A stretch of DNA of 64,000 nucleotides from Albidovulum marisflavi (lineage in GTDB: Bacteria > Pseudomonadota > Alphaproteobacteria > Rhodobacterales > Rhodobacteraceae), in the NCBI RefSeq assembly GCF_025751435.1, contig NZ_JAOWKY010000001.1, forward strand, positions 1,348,001-1,412,000. Reading direction: 5' to 3'. This document shows, in pieces, positions 24,375 through 33,066 of this stretch (positions are counted from its first letter, which is position 1; each line of letters starts with the position of its first letter). The notes below the pieces were generated by a model that ran no database searches, had not been told where the DNA came from, and was given only the letters and a program-made list of their open reading frames with translations. The translations under genes were made by a program, and so were the position numbers.

Positions 24375-24685
24375 TTCAAGTCCTCCTGCGGAGAAAGCGC
24401 CGCCTCGCTGTGATTGTTCGTTTCGTGTGTGGTCGCATCCCGGCGCAGCGCCTCTTTCAGGTCGCGATCGGATATCGCCCGTATCTCGGTACGTCCCGCA
24501 TGACTGCCCTCGCCGCGCACCGTCAGGTAAGTCGCCGTCCGTCGATAAGCCTCGAAGCTTAGGCCCTGGAGAAGTTCCTCTTCGACGAGAACATCGTAGT
24601 CGCCCGCGGGCAAATCGCTTGGGCATCCCGGCAAGGTGAACGAATTCGAAAACGTGACCGTCGATCTGGTCGACCGCATGTTCAT
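24371..24685 (-). CDS. Hypothetical protein, paralogue of the 21037-21528 product
   Basis: A 104-residue protein. TVTFSNSFTLPGCPSDLPAG followed by DYDVLVEEELL repeats the domain signature of the gene at 21037-21528 (TxxFxxxFxLPxxxxxLPAGxY). The rest, with YLTVRGEGSHAGRTEIRAIS, is strand-rich and ends in an acidic tail. GGAG precedes the ATG at 24685 by seven bases. First gene of a coupled three-gene unit on the minus strand. Two copies of an unknown domain in one island suggest a shared function with divergence of partners. Confidence 0.72.
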   Translation of the reverse strand: MNMRSTRSTVTFSNSFTLPGCPSDLPAGDYDVLVEEELLQGLSFEAYRRTATYLTVRGEGSHAGRTEIRAISDRDLKEALRRDATTHETNNHSEAALSPQEDLK

Positions 24686-24951
24686 AAAAGGTCTCCGTGA
24701 TGAAGGCAGATCCGTCGCTCACCATTGTTGAAGGCCGATCGGATTACAGGCCTGAACAGTTGAACGATTTCTTCTCTTGTACGTCAGGATAGTTCGACTG
24801 GCGCTGACGCATGTTAGTCCCGGCCACCAAACCAGTAGCGAGCGCCTTGGGGACAGTTGCCGGCACTGACCTGTGTAAGGGCGCCGAAACGGACTTGCGC
24901 GTACCTATAGCGGGAAAGGGACGACTTGCGTTCCCGCAACGATGGAATGGA

Positions 24952-25383
24952 ATGACGATGGCCGAATCCAATATTCTCAACCCGCACCCGCCCGAGTTCG
25001 AACGATTTCTTTATGCGTCGGTCGGCGAGGACCGGAACGGATACGTCGTGACGGTTCTCTCCGCGCTCGCGCGGCTCGGTCTCGATCCATGGCAGGAAAC
25101 CGCCGAACTGGTCACGCTGGGACGCGAAGCCGCGCGAGCGCGATTGGGGACGCTGCTTGTTCGATTTCAGGACGTTCCCACGCTCGCCAGCGATCACGGC
25201 AGGGTCGTACGAGACCTGTGCGAGCTGCTTCCCGAAGGCCCGGCATCAAGTACCCTGAAGCGAGCTGCCTCGACGGCCACCGACGGCCGCTTGGGCACGA
25301 GCGGAACGATCTGGGCGGTGCTCGCGATCGTCCTTGTTCTGTATCAGATGTTGATGGTTGGCGGGTCGGGGTCGGGCGAATGA
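24952..25383 (+). CDS. Conserved hypothetical protein with C-terminal membrane helix
   Basis: About 143 residues, starting MTMAESNILNPHPPEFERF. The cytosolic part LYASVGEDRNGYVVTVLSAL and DPWQETAELVTLGREAA is helical; the C-terminus GTIWAVLAIVLVLYQMLMVG is a single membrane segment, so it is probably tail-anchored. Similar proteins appear in several Rhodobacteraceae by memory, without function. ATG at 24952 and 24958 are both possible. Its stop overlaps the next start as ATGA (25380-25383), giving a two-gene unit divergent from the minus-strand cluster. Confidence 0.75.
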   Translation: MTMAESNILNPHPPEFERFLYASVGEDRNGYVVTVLSALARLGLDPWQETAELVTLGREAARARLGTLLVRFQDVPTLASDHGRVVRDLCELLPEGPASSTLKRAASTATDGRLGTSGTIWAVLAIVLVLYQMLMVGGSGSGE

Positions 25384-25793
25384 CCGTTTCCAGCAAGACA
25401 CCAAGGGCTCTGGCCCATGCGGCGCACCGCGCCGGCACCCTGTCCCCAAGTGAACGGGAAGTTCTCTGGGAGATGGAGGAACACTTCTGGACCGGTGGCA
25501 CCGACAACGCGCGGGCGACCACAGCGAACAATGCCGTGATGATCTTTCCCTATCCCTCCGGCATCCTCCAGGGTGACGAGATCTGGACCCATCTTCAGCA
25601 GAGGACCGGCTGGCGCTCTGTCGTCATGGCCGAGCGGCGCGTGACGTGGAGTCGTGGCATCGCCATTCTCACCTACCGGGTATCGGCAGAGAGGCCAGAC
25701 GTGCCGATCTTCAAGGCGCTCTGCGCGACCGCATACCTTCACGATAGCGACAGATGGGTGAGACTTTCCCACCAGCAAACGACAGGGATTTGA
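25380..25793 (+). CDS. SnoaL/NTF2-like (DUF4440-type) protein
   Basis: A 137-residue single-domain protein. The order FWTGGTDNARATTANNAVMI, then FPYPSGILQGDEIWTHLQQR, RTGWRSVVMAERRV and the closing RWVRLSHQQTTGI matches NTF2-like proteins of the DUF4440 kind, including the typical HQQT end. Such cone-shaped folds bind small molecules and serve as isomerases, hydrolases or pure binding proteins. Overlap with the preceding gene (ATGA) shows translational coupling. No catalytic residues can be named with confidence. Confidence 0.78.
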   Translation: MTVSSKTPRALAHAAHRAGTLSPSEREVLWEMEEHFWTGGTDNARATTANNAVMIFPYPSGILQGDEIWTHLQQRTGWRSVVMAERRVTWSRGIAILTYRVSAERPDVPIFKALCATAYLHDSDRWVRLSHQQTTGI

Positions 25794-26012
25794 GGCGGGC
25801 CTCGCCTCTGCATCAACCGGCTCAGGCGTCCGGGTGCAGGGCTTCGCCCCGCGGTTGGCATCCGTATTCAAGTTGGGCGCTGACGATAATCTTCACCTAC
25901 ACGCGCAGGGACTAACCTGCGTCAGTGCGGCGAGGATCTGACACGGTTAGGTGAGACGTGCCCGCCGAGTGTTTGGCGGCGCGTTTTTCCGAGTACCCGA
26001 GAAGCGTGTGGG

Positions 26013-26039
26013 CGTGCCGACCCCAAAAAGGTCGGCACG
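26013..26039 (+). promoter_or_regulatory. Strong hairpin in the leader of the 26087 gene
   Basis: CGTGCCGACC / GGTCGGCACG form a perfect 10-bp stem with loop CCAAAAA. A T-run (TTCTTTTTT) follows 8 bases later, so it could terminate the transcript from upstream, act in an attenuator or belong to a small RNA. The remainder of 25794-26086 shows nothing else. Confidence 0.5.
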
Positions 26040-26086
26040 TCGACGGGCTTCTTTTTTCTCGGAGCGTCCAGGAAAGGACAATCCCA

Positions 26087-26275
26087 ATGATTCCCGAACA
26101 GAACAAGACCGCCGAAAAGATGACCTCCGTGAAGGCCGCGTGGGACAGGGCGCCCGCTGGTCCGAAAAAGGACGCGGCGCTCAAGCACTATCAGGCAGCC
26201 GAGAAGGCCAACATGGCGCACAACCTTGCCGAGACCAACAAGGAACTTGATGCGGCGACCCACGCTCTCGCGTGA
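26087..26275 (+). CDS. Small stress-type helical protein
   Basis: A 62-residue protein beginning MIPEQNKTAEKMTSVKAAWD with APAGPKKDAALKHYQAAEKA and ending ELDAATHALA. The last half is a repetitive Ala/Lys helix. Similar short proteins from alphaproteobacteria share the GPKKDAALKHYQAAEKA core. AAGGAC precedes the ATG by about eight bases; this ribosome site sits in a leader motif shared with the gene at 26647. No membrane segment, no Cys. Function unknown; the island setting suggests a stress role. Confidence 0.75.
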   Translation: MIPEQNKTAEKMTSVKAAWDRAPAGPKKDAALKHYQAAEKANMAHNLAETNKELDAATHALA

Positions 26276-26646
26276 CCTCCAGCGTCTAATTTGATCATCG
26301 GGGCCGCCTGCCGAGCGAAGGAGGGCGGCCTTTCGCGTCTTCACGATGCACTTCGCTCAACATGTTGGACGGCTTTGTCGCCCGTTGCGCCCGGCCGCTT
26401 CAGCCGAGAGCGAAACAGCGGTGGCGGTCCACCCCAAGAATACCGCTCTTGGAAGGCAAACTTTCGCGGCACTAACACTGATCAGTGCCGCAGCCTGACG
26501 AAACCGCCATGGTGACTTGTGTCCGCCGATCCTCGGCAGCAACACATCTTCCGAAGCATCCTGACAGCCAAGGGGACAAACAGTCTCCAGGGAGTTCGTT
26601 CTCCGGCAGTCCGACGGCTTCGGCACGTCCATGAAAGGACAACACA
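26276..26646. other. Intergenic region with short palindromes
   Basis: No gene is supported in 371 bases. GGCACT-N10-AGTGCC with an inner ACTGATCAGT occurs at about 26468-26489, and GGAG-TTCGTT-CTCC at about 26591-26604. The end of the region carries the leader CGTCCATGAAAGGACAA (26626-26642), nearly identical to 26065-26081. Confidence 0.5.
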
Positions 26647-26937
26647 ATGTTTTCCGTTACGAAAAATCCCTTAGGGAAGTTCGAAATCCGCAACGGGTTC
26701 TACCGCCCCGGAAAGCTGATCGCGGTCTCTGCAATTCTGTTGTCGGCCTCCGCCGGGATGAGCTTCGCTGGCAACTACCCCGTTTCGACAGGCGACGTTC
26801 AATCGGAATCCATCGCCCGGGCCTGCACCCAGTTGGAGCTGTCCGCGGACATGACCAAGGCTGAATGCGGCACCCTGACGCTCGACGAGGTCGTGTCTCG
26901 CCTGGACGTGTTTGACAGAGGTGATCGCGACGACTGA
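26647..26937 (+). CDS. Small exported protein
   Basis: A 96-residue protein. An N-terminal 20-residue lead precedes the hydrophobic stretch LIAVSAILLSASAGMSFAGN, a signal peptide with AxA-like cleavage after SFA. The mature part, about 55 residues, is acidic (SADMTKAECGTLTLDEVVSR) and holds two Cys that could pair. Not a lipoprotein. ATG at 26647 is seven bases after AAAGGA. Placed alone between a leader with palindromes and a convergent terminator. No family recognised. Confidence 0.68.
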   Translation: MFSVTKNPLGKFEIRNGFYRPGKLIAVSAILLSASAGMSFAGNYPVSTGDVQSESIARACTQLELSADMTKAECGTLTLDEVVSRLDVFDRGDRDD

Positions 26938-27010
26938 CATCGCGCAAGCGGCTGGCATGGCGCGCCGCGCGCCCGTGCGCCGGGCGCTGGATCAGCCAAA
27001 TGCCAACAAG

Positions 27011-27034
27011 CCGCCCCACCTGACCGCGGGGCGG
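27011..27034. terminator. Convergent terminator
   Basis: CCGCCCC / GGGGCGG (7 bp, loop of 10) flanked by AAG upstream and TTTCCTCATT downstream lies between the plus-strand gene ending at 26937 and the minus-strand Crp-family gene ending at 27040. It can serve both directions. Confidence 0.7.
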
Positions 27035-27039
27035 TTTCC

Positions 27040-27774
27040 TCATTCTAGAAGCGGCCCGGCATGGTCCAGATATGCCGGATCGAACTCGGCAAGCTTCACC
27101 AGCCCGCCATGGTCGTGAAACGTCACATGGCCGTCCCGAAAGGTCACCAGTCCACTCTCGCGAAGCTGCCGCAGGACGCGGTTCACATGGACCGCGCTCA
27201 GCCCCAGCGTATCGGCGAGGTGATACTGCGTCAGCGGGCAGTCGAACCCTTCCTTGCTGCCTATGCCGACCAGCGCAAGCCTCGACCCAAGCTCCAGCAG
27301 GAAATGCGCCATGCGGGCGTTCGCGTCGCGTCGACCGATCCCGACGAGATGTTCCACCACCATCGCCTCGTCCCTTGACGCCGCCCAGAGTATGGCGGTC
27401 GCCAGGCGAGGGGTCTGCGCAAACGCATCGAGGAGGTCGCTCGTCAGTACTTCGGCTGCCTCTATGTCTACGATGGGTTCGAAGCTGTGATCTGAAGTGC
27501 GCAAGAGCACGCTCCGCAACCCTAGAAAATCCCCGGGCACCTGGAAATCGACGATCTGGCGCGTCCCGTCGGCCTGCAGCTTGTAGGAACAGACCCAGCC
27601 CGCGGACAGAATATAGGCGGCCTGAGACGACTGGCCCTGATGCACCATATCGCGCCCCGCAACAAAGGAGCGACGCCGCTGGTGCAGTCGCTCAAGCCCG
27701 GCCAGCTCGACCTCCGACAGAGCGACAAAGGCTGAAAGTTTGCGGGTAAGGGGGCTGAGCGCCTCGACGGTCAT
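27040..27774 (-). CDS. Crp/Fnr-family transcriptional regulator
   Basis: A 244-residue regulator with N-terminal cyclic-nucleotide-binding fold (RDMVHQGQSSQAAYILSAGW, residues about 41-60; VPGDFLGLRSVLLR) and C-terminal helix-turn-helix YHLADTLGLSAVHVNRVLRQ (about 193-212). There is no N-terminal Cys cluster, so it is not an iron-sulfur oxygen sensor of Fnr type. Members of this subgroup are often annotated Crp/Fnr regulators of stress or oxygen genes. It lies between small stress-island genes and a desaturase; target genes and ligand are unknown. Confidence 0.9.
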   Translation of the reverse strand: MTVEALSPLTRKLSAFVALSEVELAGLERLHQRRRSFVAGRDMVHQGQSSQAAYILSAGWVCSYKLQADGTRQIVDFQVPGDFLGLRSVLLRTSDHSFEPIVDIEAAEVLTSDLLDAFAQTPRLATAILWAASRDEAMVVEHLVGIGRRDANARMAHFLLELGSRLALVGIGSKEGFDCPLTQYHLADTLGLSAVHVNRVLRQLRESGLVTFRDGHVTFHDHGGLVKLAEFDPAYLDHAGPLLE

Positions 27775-27941
27775 GGGCTCCCTCGACGGCTGAGCGGGTC
27801 ATGGTTGATGCATTGGCGAAAACTTCTGGCCTAGCGACTGCTTTAGATCAGCCCATCCTAGCACATTTTCTGCAACAAAGGTGCGGATCACCCCGGCGCG
27901 CCACAACCATGCACGCCAGTTCGCAGAGAGGAGCGCCCACG

Positions 27942-28172
27942 ATGCCCGACCAGAAAGATCATGCCGGCATGGCGGCCCTGTCGATCTGCGAAGCGCTTCT
28001 GCTGGCGATGATCGACCGCAAGGTGCTTCCGGAGCTGGAGATCATCGGTGTTCTCCGTGATGCCGCGGCAACCCATGAGAACGACACCGGCCCGGACGCG
28101 GAAATGCACCGAGCGGTTGCGGCTCTCATCAACGGGATCATCGCCGGTGGAAACTCCGTGCGCAGGTCTTAA
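27942..28172 (+). CDS. Small hypothetical protein
   Basis: A 76-residue helical protein, MPDQKDHAGMAALSICEALL followed by AMIDRKVLPELEIIGVLRDA and ending in AVAALINGIIAGGNSVRRS. No signal peptide; the amphipathic helices suggest a small soluble helical bundle. GAGGAG stands ten bases before the ATG at 27942, and a longer frame from 27801 lacks protein character. Divergent from the Crp-family gene with about 165 bases between starts, so both may share regulation. Related short proteins are common in Rhizobiales, from memory. Confidence 0.72.
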   Translation: MPDQKDHAGMAALSICEALLLAMIDRKVLPELEIIGVLRDAAATHENDTGPDAEMHRAVAALINGIIAGGNSVRRS

Positions 28173-28267
28173 CCCCAACACGTTCCACCACCGAGGACCC
28201 CAGATTGCCTTGCCGATCTACTTCCCCATTGCCCCACCCGCTGCTTCAACCGCCCGACGATCAGGAC

Positions 28268-29506
28268 ATGCTTCCCGGCAACGACGGGCTTGATGGCGAT
28301 GTGCGATCCGCCCGTCGGGATGACGAACGACGTTCGGCCGCATGGCCGGGTCAAGCCCACGCGCCGCGGGGTCCATCCGCGGGTGTCTCCCCTGATGCGG
28401 GCATCCTCTCGTCTGCGACCGTTCCAGCGCAGGACAGCACGCACCTACGCGCGTCGGACTGGACGAGGACGCTGGCGAGATATCGCCAGCCGCTTCCCTC
28501 CCGAAGCGTTTTCGAGCTTGCCGTCACGCTCGTGCCATTCGTCGCGATCTGGGCGGTAGCGTGGTGGATTCTGTCGATCAGCACCGTTTTGGCCCTGGTC
28601 CTTGCGTTGGCGAACGCGGCCTTCCTCGTCCGACTGTTCATGATCCAGCACGACTGCGGGCACGGATCGTTGTTCCGCGGCCGGCGCCTCTGCGACTGGA
28701 TCGGCCGAGGGCTCGGCGTCCTCACGCTCACACCCTACGACGTCTGGAGACGGACCCACGCGATCCACCATGCCTCGACCGGCAATCTCGACCGCAGGGG
28801 AGTGGGCGACATCCCGATACTGACGGTCACTGAATATCGGCAGAAGCGATGGCTCGGCCGGGCGCTCTACCGCCTGATTCGCAATCCGGTCTTTCTGTTC
28901 GGGGTGGTGCCGTTCTATACCTTTTTCCTGCAGAACCGGCTGCCCGTTCACCTGATGCGCTCTGGCTGGCGCTATTGGCTGAGCGCGATGGCGACGAATG
29001 CAGCCATTGGCCTCTTTCTCGGTGTCATCGTCTGGCTGGGCGGCTGGGACGTACTGCTGTTCGTGTTCCTGCCCACGACGCTTCTGGCTGCTGTCGCCGG
29101 CATGTGGTTCTTTTACGTCCAGCATCAGTTCGAGGAAACCAGCTGGCAACACGAGGATGCCTGGAACGTCCAGGAGGCGGCCCTTCACGGCAGTTCCCAC
29201 TACGACCTGCCCAGAATGTTGCGTTGGATCACGGGCAATATCGGCGTCCACCACGTGCATCACTTGGCCAGCCGGATCCCATTCTACCGCTTGCCCGAGG
29301 TGATAGCGGATCACGCGATTCTGGTAGAGACGCGGCGAATTACGCTGTGGCAGAGCTTCCGCTGCGCAAGGCTGCACCTATGGGACGAGAAGCACCGGAA
29401 ATTCTTTCATTCGCGGAGGCCCGGACGCTTGCCGCCTGAGCCGTCCGGGACGCGGCTGAGGAGCCGGCAACTGCTTCTCGTGGTCAACGCTTCCGCGTTG
29501 CGATGA
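28268..29506 (+). CDS. Fatty acid desaturase
   Basis: Integral-membrane di-iron enzyme that inserts a double bond into acyl chains; about 412 residues. Three His boxes are seen: HDCGHG, THAIHHAS and, near the C-terminus, GVHHVHHLASRIPFY, with four hydrophobic segments between (AVWWILS, VVPFYTFFL, LGVIVWLGGW, LFVFLPTTLLAAVAGMWF). The class resembles delta-12/omega-6-type desaturases of bacteria. The start is unsure: ATG at 28268 has a weak site, and the first 60 or so residues are Pro/Arg-rich and unlike the family, so a later start is possible. Membrane-fluidity adaptation fits the stress island. Confidence 0.88.
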   Translation: MLPGNDGLDGDVRSARRDDERRSAAWPGQAHAPRGPSAGVSPDAGILSSATVPAQDSTHLRASDWTRTLARYRQPLPSRSVFELAVTLVPFVAIWAVAWWILSISTVLALVLALANAAFLVRLFMIQHDCGHGSLFRGRRLCDWIGRGLGVLTLTPYDVWRRTHAIHHASTGNLDRRGVGDIPILTVTEYRQKRWLGRALYRLIRNPVFLFGVVPFYTFFLQNRLPVHLMRSGWRYWLSAMATNAAIGLFLGVIVWLGGWDVLLFVFLPTTLLAAVAGMWFFYVQHQFEETSWQHEDAWNVQEAALHGSSHYDLPRMLRWITGNIGVHHVHHLASRIPFYRLPEVIADHAILVETRRITLWQSFRCARLHLWDEKHRKFFHSRRPGRLPPEPSGTRLRSRQLLLVVNASALR

Positions 29507-29684
29507 CACAACCTCTCACGACGCGAAAACCCGCATCTGGGTAATCGATGCCCGCCTGGGTGCGATCCTTGGACGAGTACTCGCCGTTCCGACCGGCGAT
29601 CGTCCACAAGGATATGCCGCAAGCCACCGCAACCTGCGTCGAGCCGGCAGATCTAGACCTCTTTGCGCGTCTCAACTTTGGCAT
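29484..29684 (-). pseudogene. Possible C-terminal remnant of a formylglycine-generating/SUMF1-type protein
   Basis: The minus-strand frame of 66 codons ends [15 protein letters not shown] after [12 protein letters not shown] terminal GFRVVR preceded by a RNG...R stretch is typical of the last 30 residues of FGE-sulfatase family domains. Nothing of the rest of such a domain is seen and the frame overlaps the desaturase end. Weak evidence; it may be a chance frame. The remaining bases to 29880 show no other gene. Confidence 0.25.
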
Positions 29685-29881
29685 ACCGCCGCGGCACCCG
29701 CCGCCGGAGGTGGAATACGCCTCCCCGGAGAACCAGATTCCTCGCCATGATCACCCCCATATCGGACGCCGTTGTGTGGCAAATTGTGGGGCAGATCCTG
29801 GCCCTTTCTCCGCATCACATAGCGCGACTTCCACGTTTCCCGTCATTCTCTGGGAATATGCGTGGAGAAAAGTCTTGGGTG

Positions 29882-29969
<88 letters not shown>

Positions 29970-30244
29970 GTTCGCGGCGGCGCCGCTGATTGTTGTCTGG
30001 CGGTTGGGATAGCCAGTCAGCGCCGCTGCAAGTTCCAGTCGGGATTAGACCGGGCGAGACGATTCTTAAAGGCCGATTTCCGCCCGTTGTCGGAGGCAGT
30101 CTTTTCTTGCATCGGCCATGCCGCTAGTATGCCGCGCGAGGCAGCGAAAAGGGGCGGGCCAAGGCCCAAACGGCCGGGAGGCGCCCCGACAGGAAAAATG
30201 GGCAGGCGACGCGCCGGAACGGCGTGCGCGACATGGGGGCAAGG

Positions 30245-31255
30245 ATGCCGGATTTCATGAGGTTTGCAGGCGCCCTGGCGGGCATGATGCTTGTTCTTTC
30301 CGGCTGTATGGAAGGGGCGTCGCCCTTTGGCGGCGGGTCGGACAGCGATCCGGTCACGGTGCAGCCGCCTGCGAGCGCGAAGAAGGTCAGGGAGGAAGAG
30401 CGCGAAGCGCCCGAGGTCTTCAGTCTGACCGATCAGGCCTTGTGGGATGGCCGTCCTTCCTTGGGTGGTATCTGGGTCGCGCACCGCTCGGTCACGACGC
30501 CAGAAAGGGTGATCGTGCGCAACACCGAGAACGGGAAGTCGGTCAAGGCCGCGCTGTTCCGGCGCGAACGTGAATTCCCCGGCCCGTCGATCCAGATGTC
30601 GTCGGACGCCGCGAGCGCGCTTGGCGCTCTCGCGGGGCAACCGGTCAAGGTCAGCGTCATAGCGCTGCGTACTGAGCCCCTCGTGGAAGAGCCGGATCCC
30701 GCGTCGGCCAGCGAAATCGAGACGAAGGCGATCGACCCGGTCGCTGCGACCGCTGCGGCGGCTATCGCGAAGGCAGAGGCGAAACCCACCGCGCGGCCCG
30801 CCAAAGCCGAGGCCAAGAGCAAGCCGGCCGAACCCGCCTCGACCGAGGCGCCGGCACCCAAGGAAACCGCGAAAAAGGCCGAAAAGCCCGCCAATATGGA
30901 TGCCGCAGCCGTCGCGCCCAAGCAGGAAGAAAAGGCCTCTGCGCCCAAGCCGGCCGAGCCCCAGCCCGAGGCTACGGCTCCCGCGGCAAGCGCCGAGGGT
31001 GGCGCGGTGCTGTCCGGGGTTCTGGAAAAGCCCTACATCCAGATCGGAACATTCAGCAACGAGGACAACGCCAAGCGCGCCGCGCTGGAATTGTCGAAGA
31101 CAGGGCTTTCCGCCGTGGTGCGCAAGGTCGGGGAGGATGCGGGCGCAAGTTGGCGCGTCATCGTGGGCCCGGCTCTTGGCACGGCCGAGCGCGACGCGCT
31201 TCTCAATCGGGTGAAGTCTGCGGGTTACCCCGACGCGTTCGCCGTTGGCGGCTAA
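30245..31255 (+). CDS. SPOR-domain lipoprotein
   Basis: About 336 residues. Signal with lipobox (FAGALAGMMLVLSGCMEG) predicts a lipidated Cys. A folded part (VFSLTDQALWDGRPSLGGIW, typical of RlpA-like partners) leads to a long Ala/Pro/Lys-rich linker (about 170-250) and a C-terminal SPOR domain with PYIQIGTFSNEDNAKRAALE and VRKVGEDAGASWRVIVGPA. SPOR domains bind denuded peptidoglycan at division septa. ATG at 30245 chosen among nearby starts at 30233 and 30257. It precedes a D,D-carboxypeptidase by 16 bases, so the two form a cell-wall operon. Confidence 0.9.
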   Translation: MPDFMRFAGALAGMMLVLSGCMEGASPFGGGSDSDPVTVQPPASAKKVREEEREAPEVFSLTDQALWDGRPSLGGIWVAHRSVTTPERVIVRNTENGKSVKAALFRREREFPGPSIQMSSDAASALGALAGQPVKVSVIALRTEPLVEEPDPASASEIETKAIDPVAATAAAAIAKAEAKPTARPAKAEAKSKPAEPASTEAPAPKETAKKAEKPANMDAAAVAPKQEEKASAPKPAEPQPEATAPAASAEGGAVLSGVLEKPYIQIGTFSNEDNAKRAALELSKTGLSAVVRKVGEDAGASWRVIVGPALGTAERDALLNRVKSAGYPDAFAVGG

Positions 31256-31271
31256 GAGGAAAGGACCGGGA

Positions 31272-32432
31272 ATGAAACTGTTTCGCAGCCTGCTTCTGAT
31301 CGTGGTCGCTGCTGCCAGCGCAACCGTTGGAAGCCGGGGCGATGCGTTCGAGACGCGCGCGCGCCACGCATGGGTCTACGACATCACCACCGACACCGTG
31401 CTTATGAACAAGAACGGCGACGAACCGGTGCCGCCAGCGTCGATGTCGAAGCTGATGACGATCAACATGTTGTTCGAAGCCCTTCGAGACGGCCGTGTTT
31501 CGCTTGAGGATCGTTTCGCGGTATCGACGCGCGCCAAGAACATGGGCGGGTCGACCATGTTCCTGAACGAAACCGATCGTCCCACGGTCGAGGAGTTGAT
31601 CAAGGGCATCGTCGTCTTGTCCGGAAACGATGCCTGCGTGGTTGTCGCCGAAGGCCTTGCCGGCACCGAGGAGGATTTCGCCCGCAAGATGAACGAGCGT
31701 GCCAAGGCACTTGGAATGGAGCATTCGACTTTCGCGAACGCCTCTGGCTGGCCGCACCCGAACCAGCGGATGAGCATGGAAGATCTGGGCCGGCTTTCCG
31801 TTCGCCTGATCACGGAGTTCCCCGAGTACTATGGCTACTTCGCGATCAAGGAGTTTCCGTTCGACAATCGCGCACCCGACAACCGCCACAACCGCAATCC
31901 GCTTCTCAAGCTCGACATCGGCGCCGATGGGCTCAAGACCGGTCACACTGAAGAGTCGGGATACGGTCTGGTCGGATCCGCCGTGCAGAATGGCCGGCGC
32001 ATCGTGTTCTCAATCTCGGGTCTTGCGGACGACCGCCAGCGCGCAGAAGAGGCAGAGCGGATCGTATCCTGGGCATTTCGCGAGTTCATTCAGAAGACCG
32101 TGGCAAAGTCGGGCACCCGCATTTCGGACGCCCCAGTCTGGATGGGCGCCAAATCGCAAGTTGGTCTTGTGGTGGGCGAGGATCTGAACCTGCTGCTTCC
32201 CTCGTTGGCGCAGGACAAGCTCAAGGCCGAGATTTCCTACACAGGGCCGATCGAGGCGCCTATCGAAGCTGGCGCGCAACTGGCCGAAATGAGGGTGGAA
32301 ATCCCCGGACGTGAACCCGTTTCGGTGCCTTTGGTCGCAGAGGAGACGGTACCGAAAGGCGGTTTCACCACCCGGCTGAAGACCGCGTTCGACAAGCTTG
32401 CGGCCCTTGCCATCGCCAAGTTCGCCAACTGA
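31272..32432 (+). CDS. dacC: D-alanyl-D-alanine carboxypeptidase (PBP5/6 type)
   Basis: Periplasmic serine peptidase that trims the terminal D-Ala of peptidoglycan stem peptides. 386 residues. A signal peptide covers about residues 1-25; then SMSK at 57-60 (nucleophile Ser57), SGN at 117-119 and KTG at 222-224 give all three penicillin-binding motifs. A C-terminal beta domain and a final amphipathic helix (FDKLAALAIAKFA) anchor it to the membrane, as in DacA/DacC. ATG at 31272 follows AGGAAAGG. It sits directly after a SPOR lipoprotein and ahead of tmk. Confidence 0.95.
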   Translation: MKLFRSLLLIVVAAASATVGSRGDAFETRARHAWVYDITTDTVLMNKNGDEPVPPASMSKLMTINMLFEALRDGRVSLEDRFAVSTRAKNMGGSTMFLNETDRPTVEELIKGIVVLSGNDACVVVAEGLAGTEEDFARKMNERAKALGMEHSTFANASGWPHPNQRMSMEDLGRLSVRLITEFPEYYGYFAIKEFPFDNRAPDNRHNRNPLLKLDIGADGLKTGHTEESGYGLVGSAVQNGRRIVFSISGLADDRQRAEEAERIVSWAFREFIQKTVAKSGTRISDAPVWMGAKSQVGLVVGEDLNLLLPSLAQDKLKAEISYTGPIEAPIEAGAQLAEMRVEIPGREPVSVPLVAEETVPKGGFTTRLKTAFDKLAALAIAKFAN

Positions 32433-32439
32433 CCCGACG

Positions 32440-33066
32440 ATGTTCATCAGCTTCGAAGGGATCGACGGATCGGGCAAGTCGACGCAGGCGCGGCTCTTGG
32501 CTGAGATGTTGCGCTTGCAGGGGCACGACGTCGTTCTGACGCGAGAACCCGGCGGCAGCCCGGGAGCCGAGGAAATTCGGCGCCTGGTGCTTGAGGGCGA
32601 CCCGGATCGCTGGTCCGCAGAAACCGAGATCCTTCTGTTCACCGCCGCGCGGCGCGATCACATGGAACGCACGGTCCTGCCTGCGCTTGCCGCAGGCAAG
32701 ATCGTCATCACCGACCGCTTCGCGGACTCCACGCGGATGTACCAGGGACTGTCGCGTGGTGATCTGCGCGGCATCGTGGATCAGCTTCACGGCCTAATGA
32801 TCGGGCGCGAACCTGACCTGACGTTCGTCATCGATATGGACCCGGCCAAGGGTCTTGCCCGTGCCAAGGGCCGCAACGGCCACGAGGAACGATTCGAGGA
32901 CTTCGGCGAGGGGCTTCAGTCCCGGATGCGTGAGGGATTTCTTGCCCTGGCGCGTGAATTTTCAGGCCGCTGCCGCGTCGTTGACGGTGACCGCGCGCCC
33001 GAAGTGGTGGCAGAGGAGATCGCAGAGATCGCCCGAAAATCGCTTGCCTGGACCCAAAAGGCATGA
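32440..33066 (+). CDS. tmk: Thymidylate kinase
   Basis: Phosphorylates dTMP to dTDP. 208 residues starting MFISFEGIDGSGKSTQARLL, the P-loop at residues 7-15. The DR(F/Y) motif lies in VITDRFADSTRMYQG, and the lid Arg region around AKGRNGHEERFEDFGE is typical of the type with Arg in the lid (E. coli-like). The ATG at 32440 lies seven bases after the dacC stop; its own stop overlaps the holB start (ATGA). tmk-holB adjacency is common in alphaproteobacteria, supporting both calls. Confidence 0.96.
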   Translation: MFISFEGIDGSGKSTQARLLAEMLRLQGHDVVLTREPGGSPGAEEIRRLVLEGDPDRWSAETEILLFTAARRDHMERTVLPALAAGKIVITDRFADSTRMYQGLSRGDLRGIVDQLHGLMIGREPDLTFVIDMDPAKGLARAKGRNGHEERFEDFGEGLQSRMREGFLALAREFSGRCRVVDGDRAPEVVAEEIAEIARKSLAWTQKA

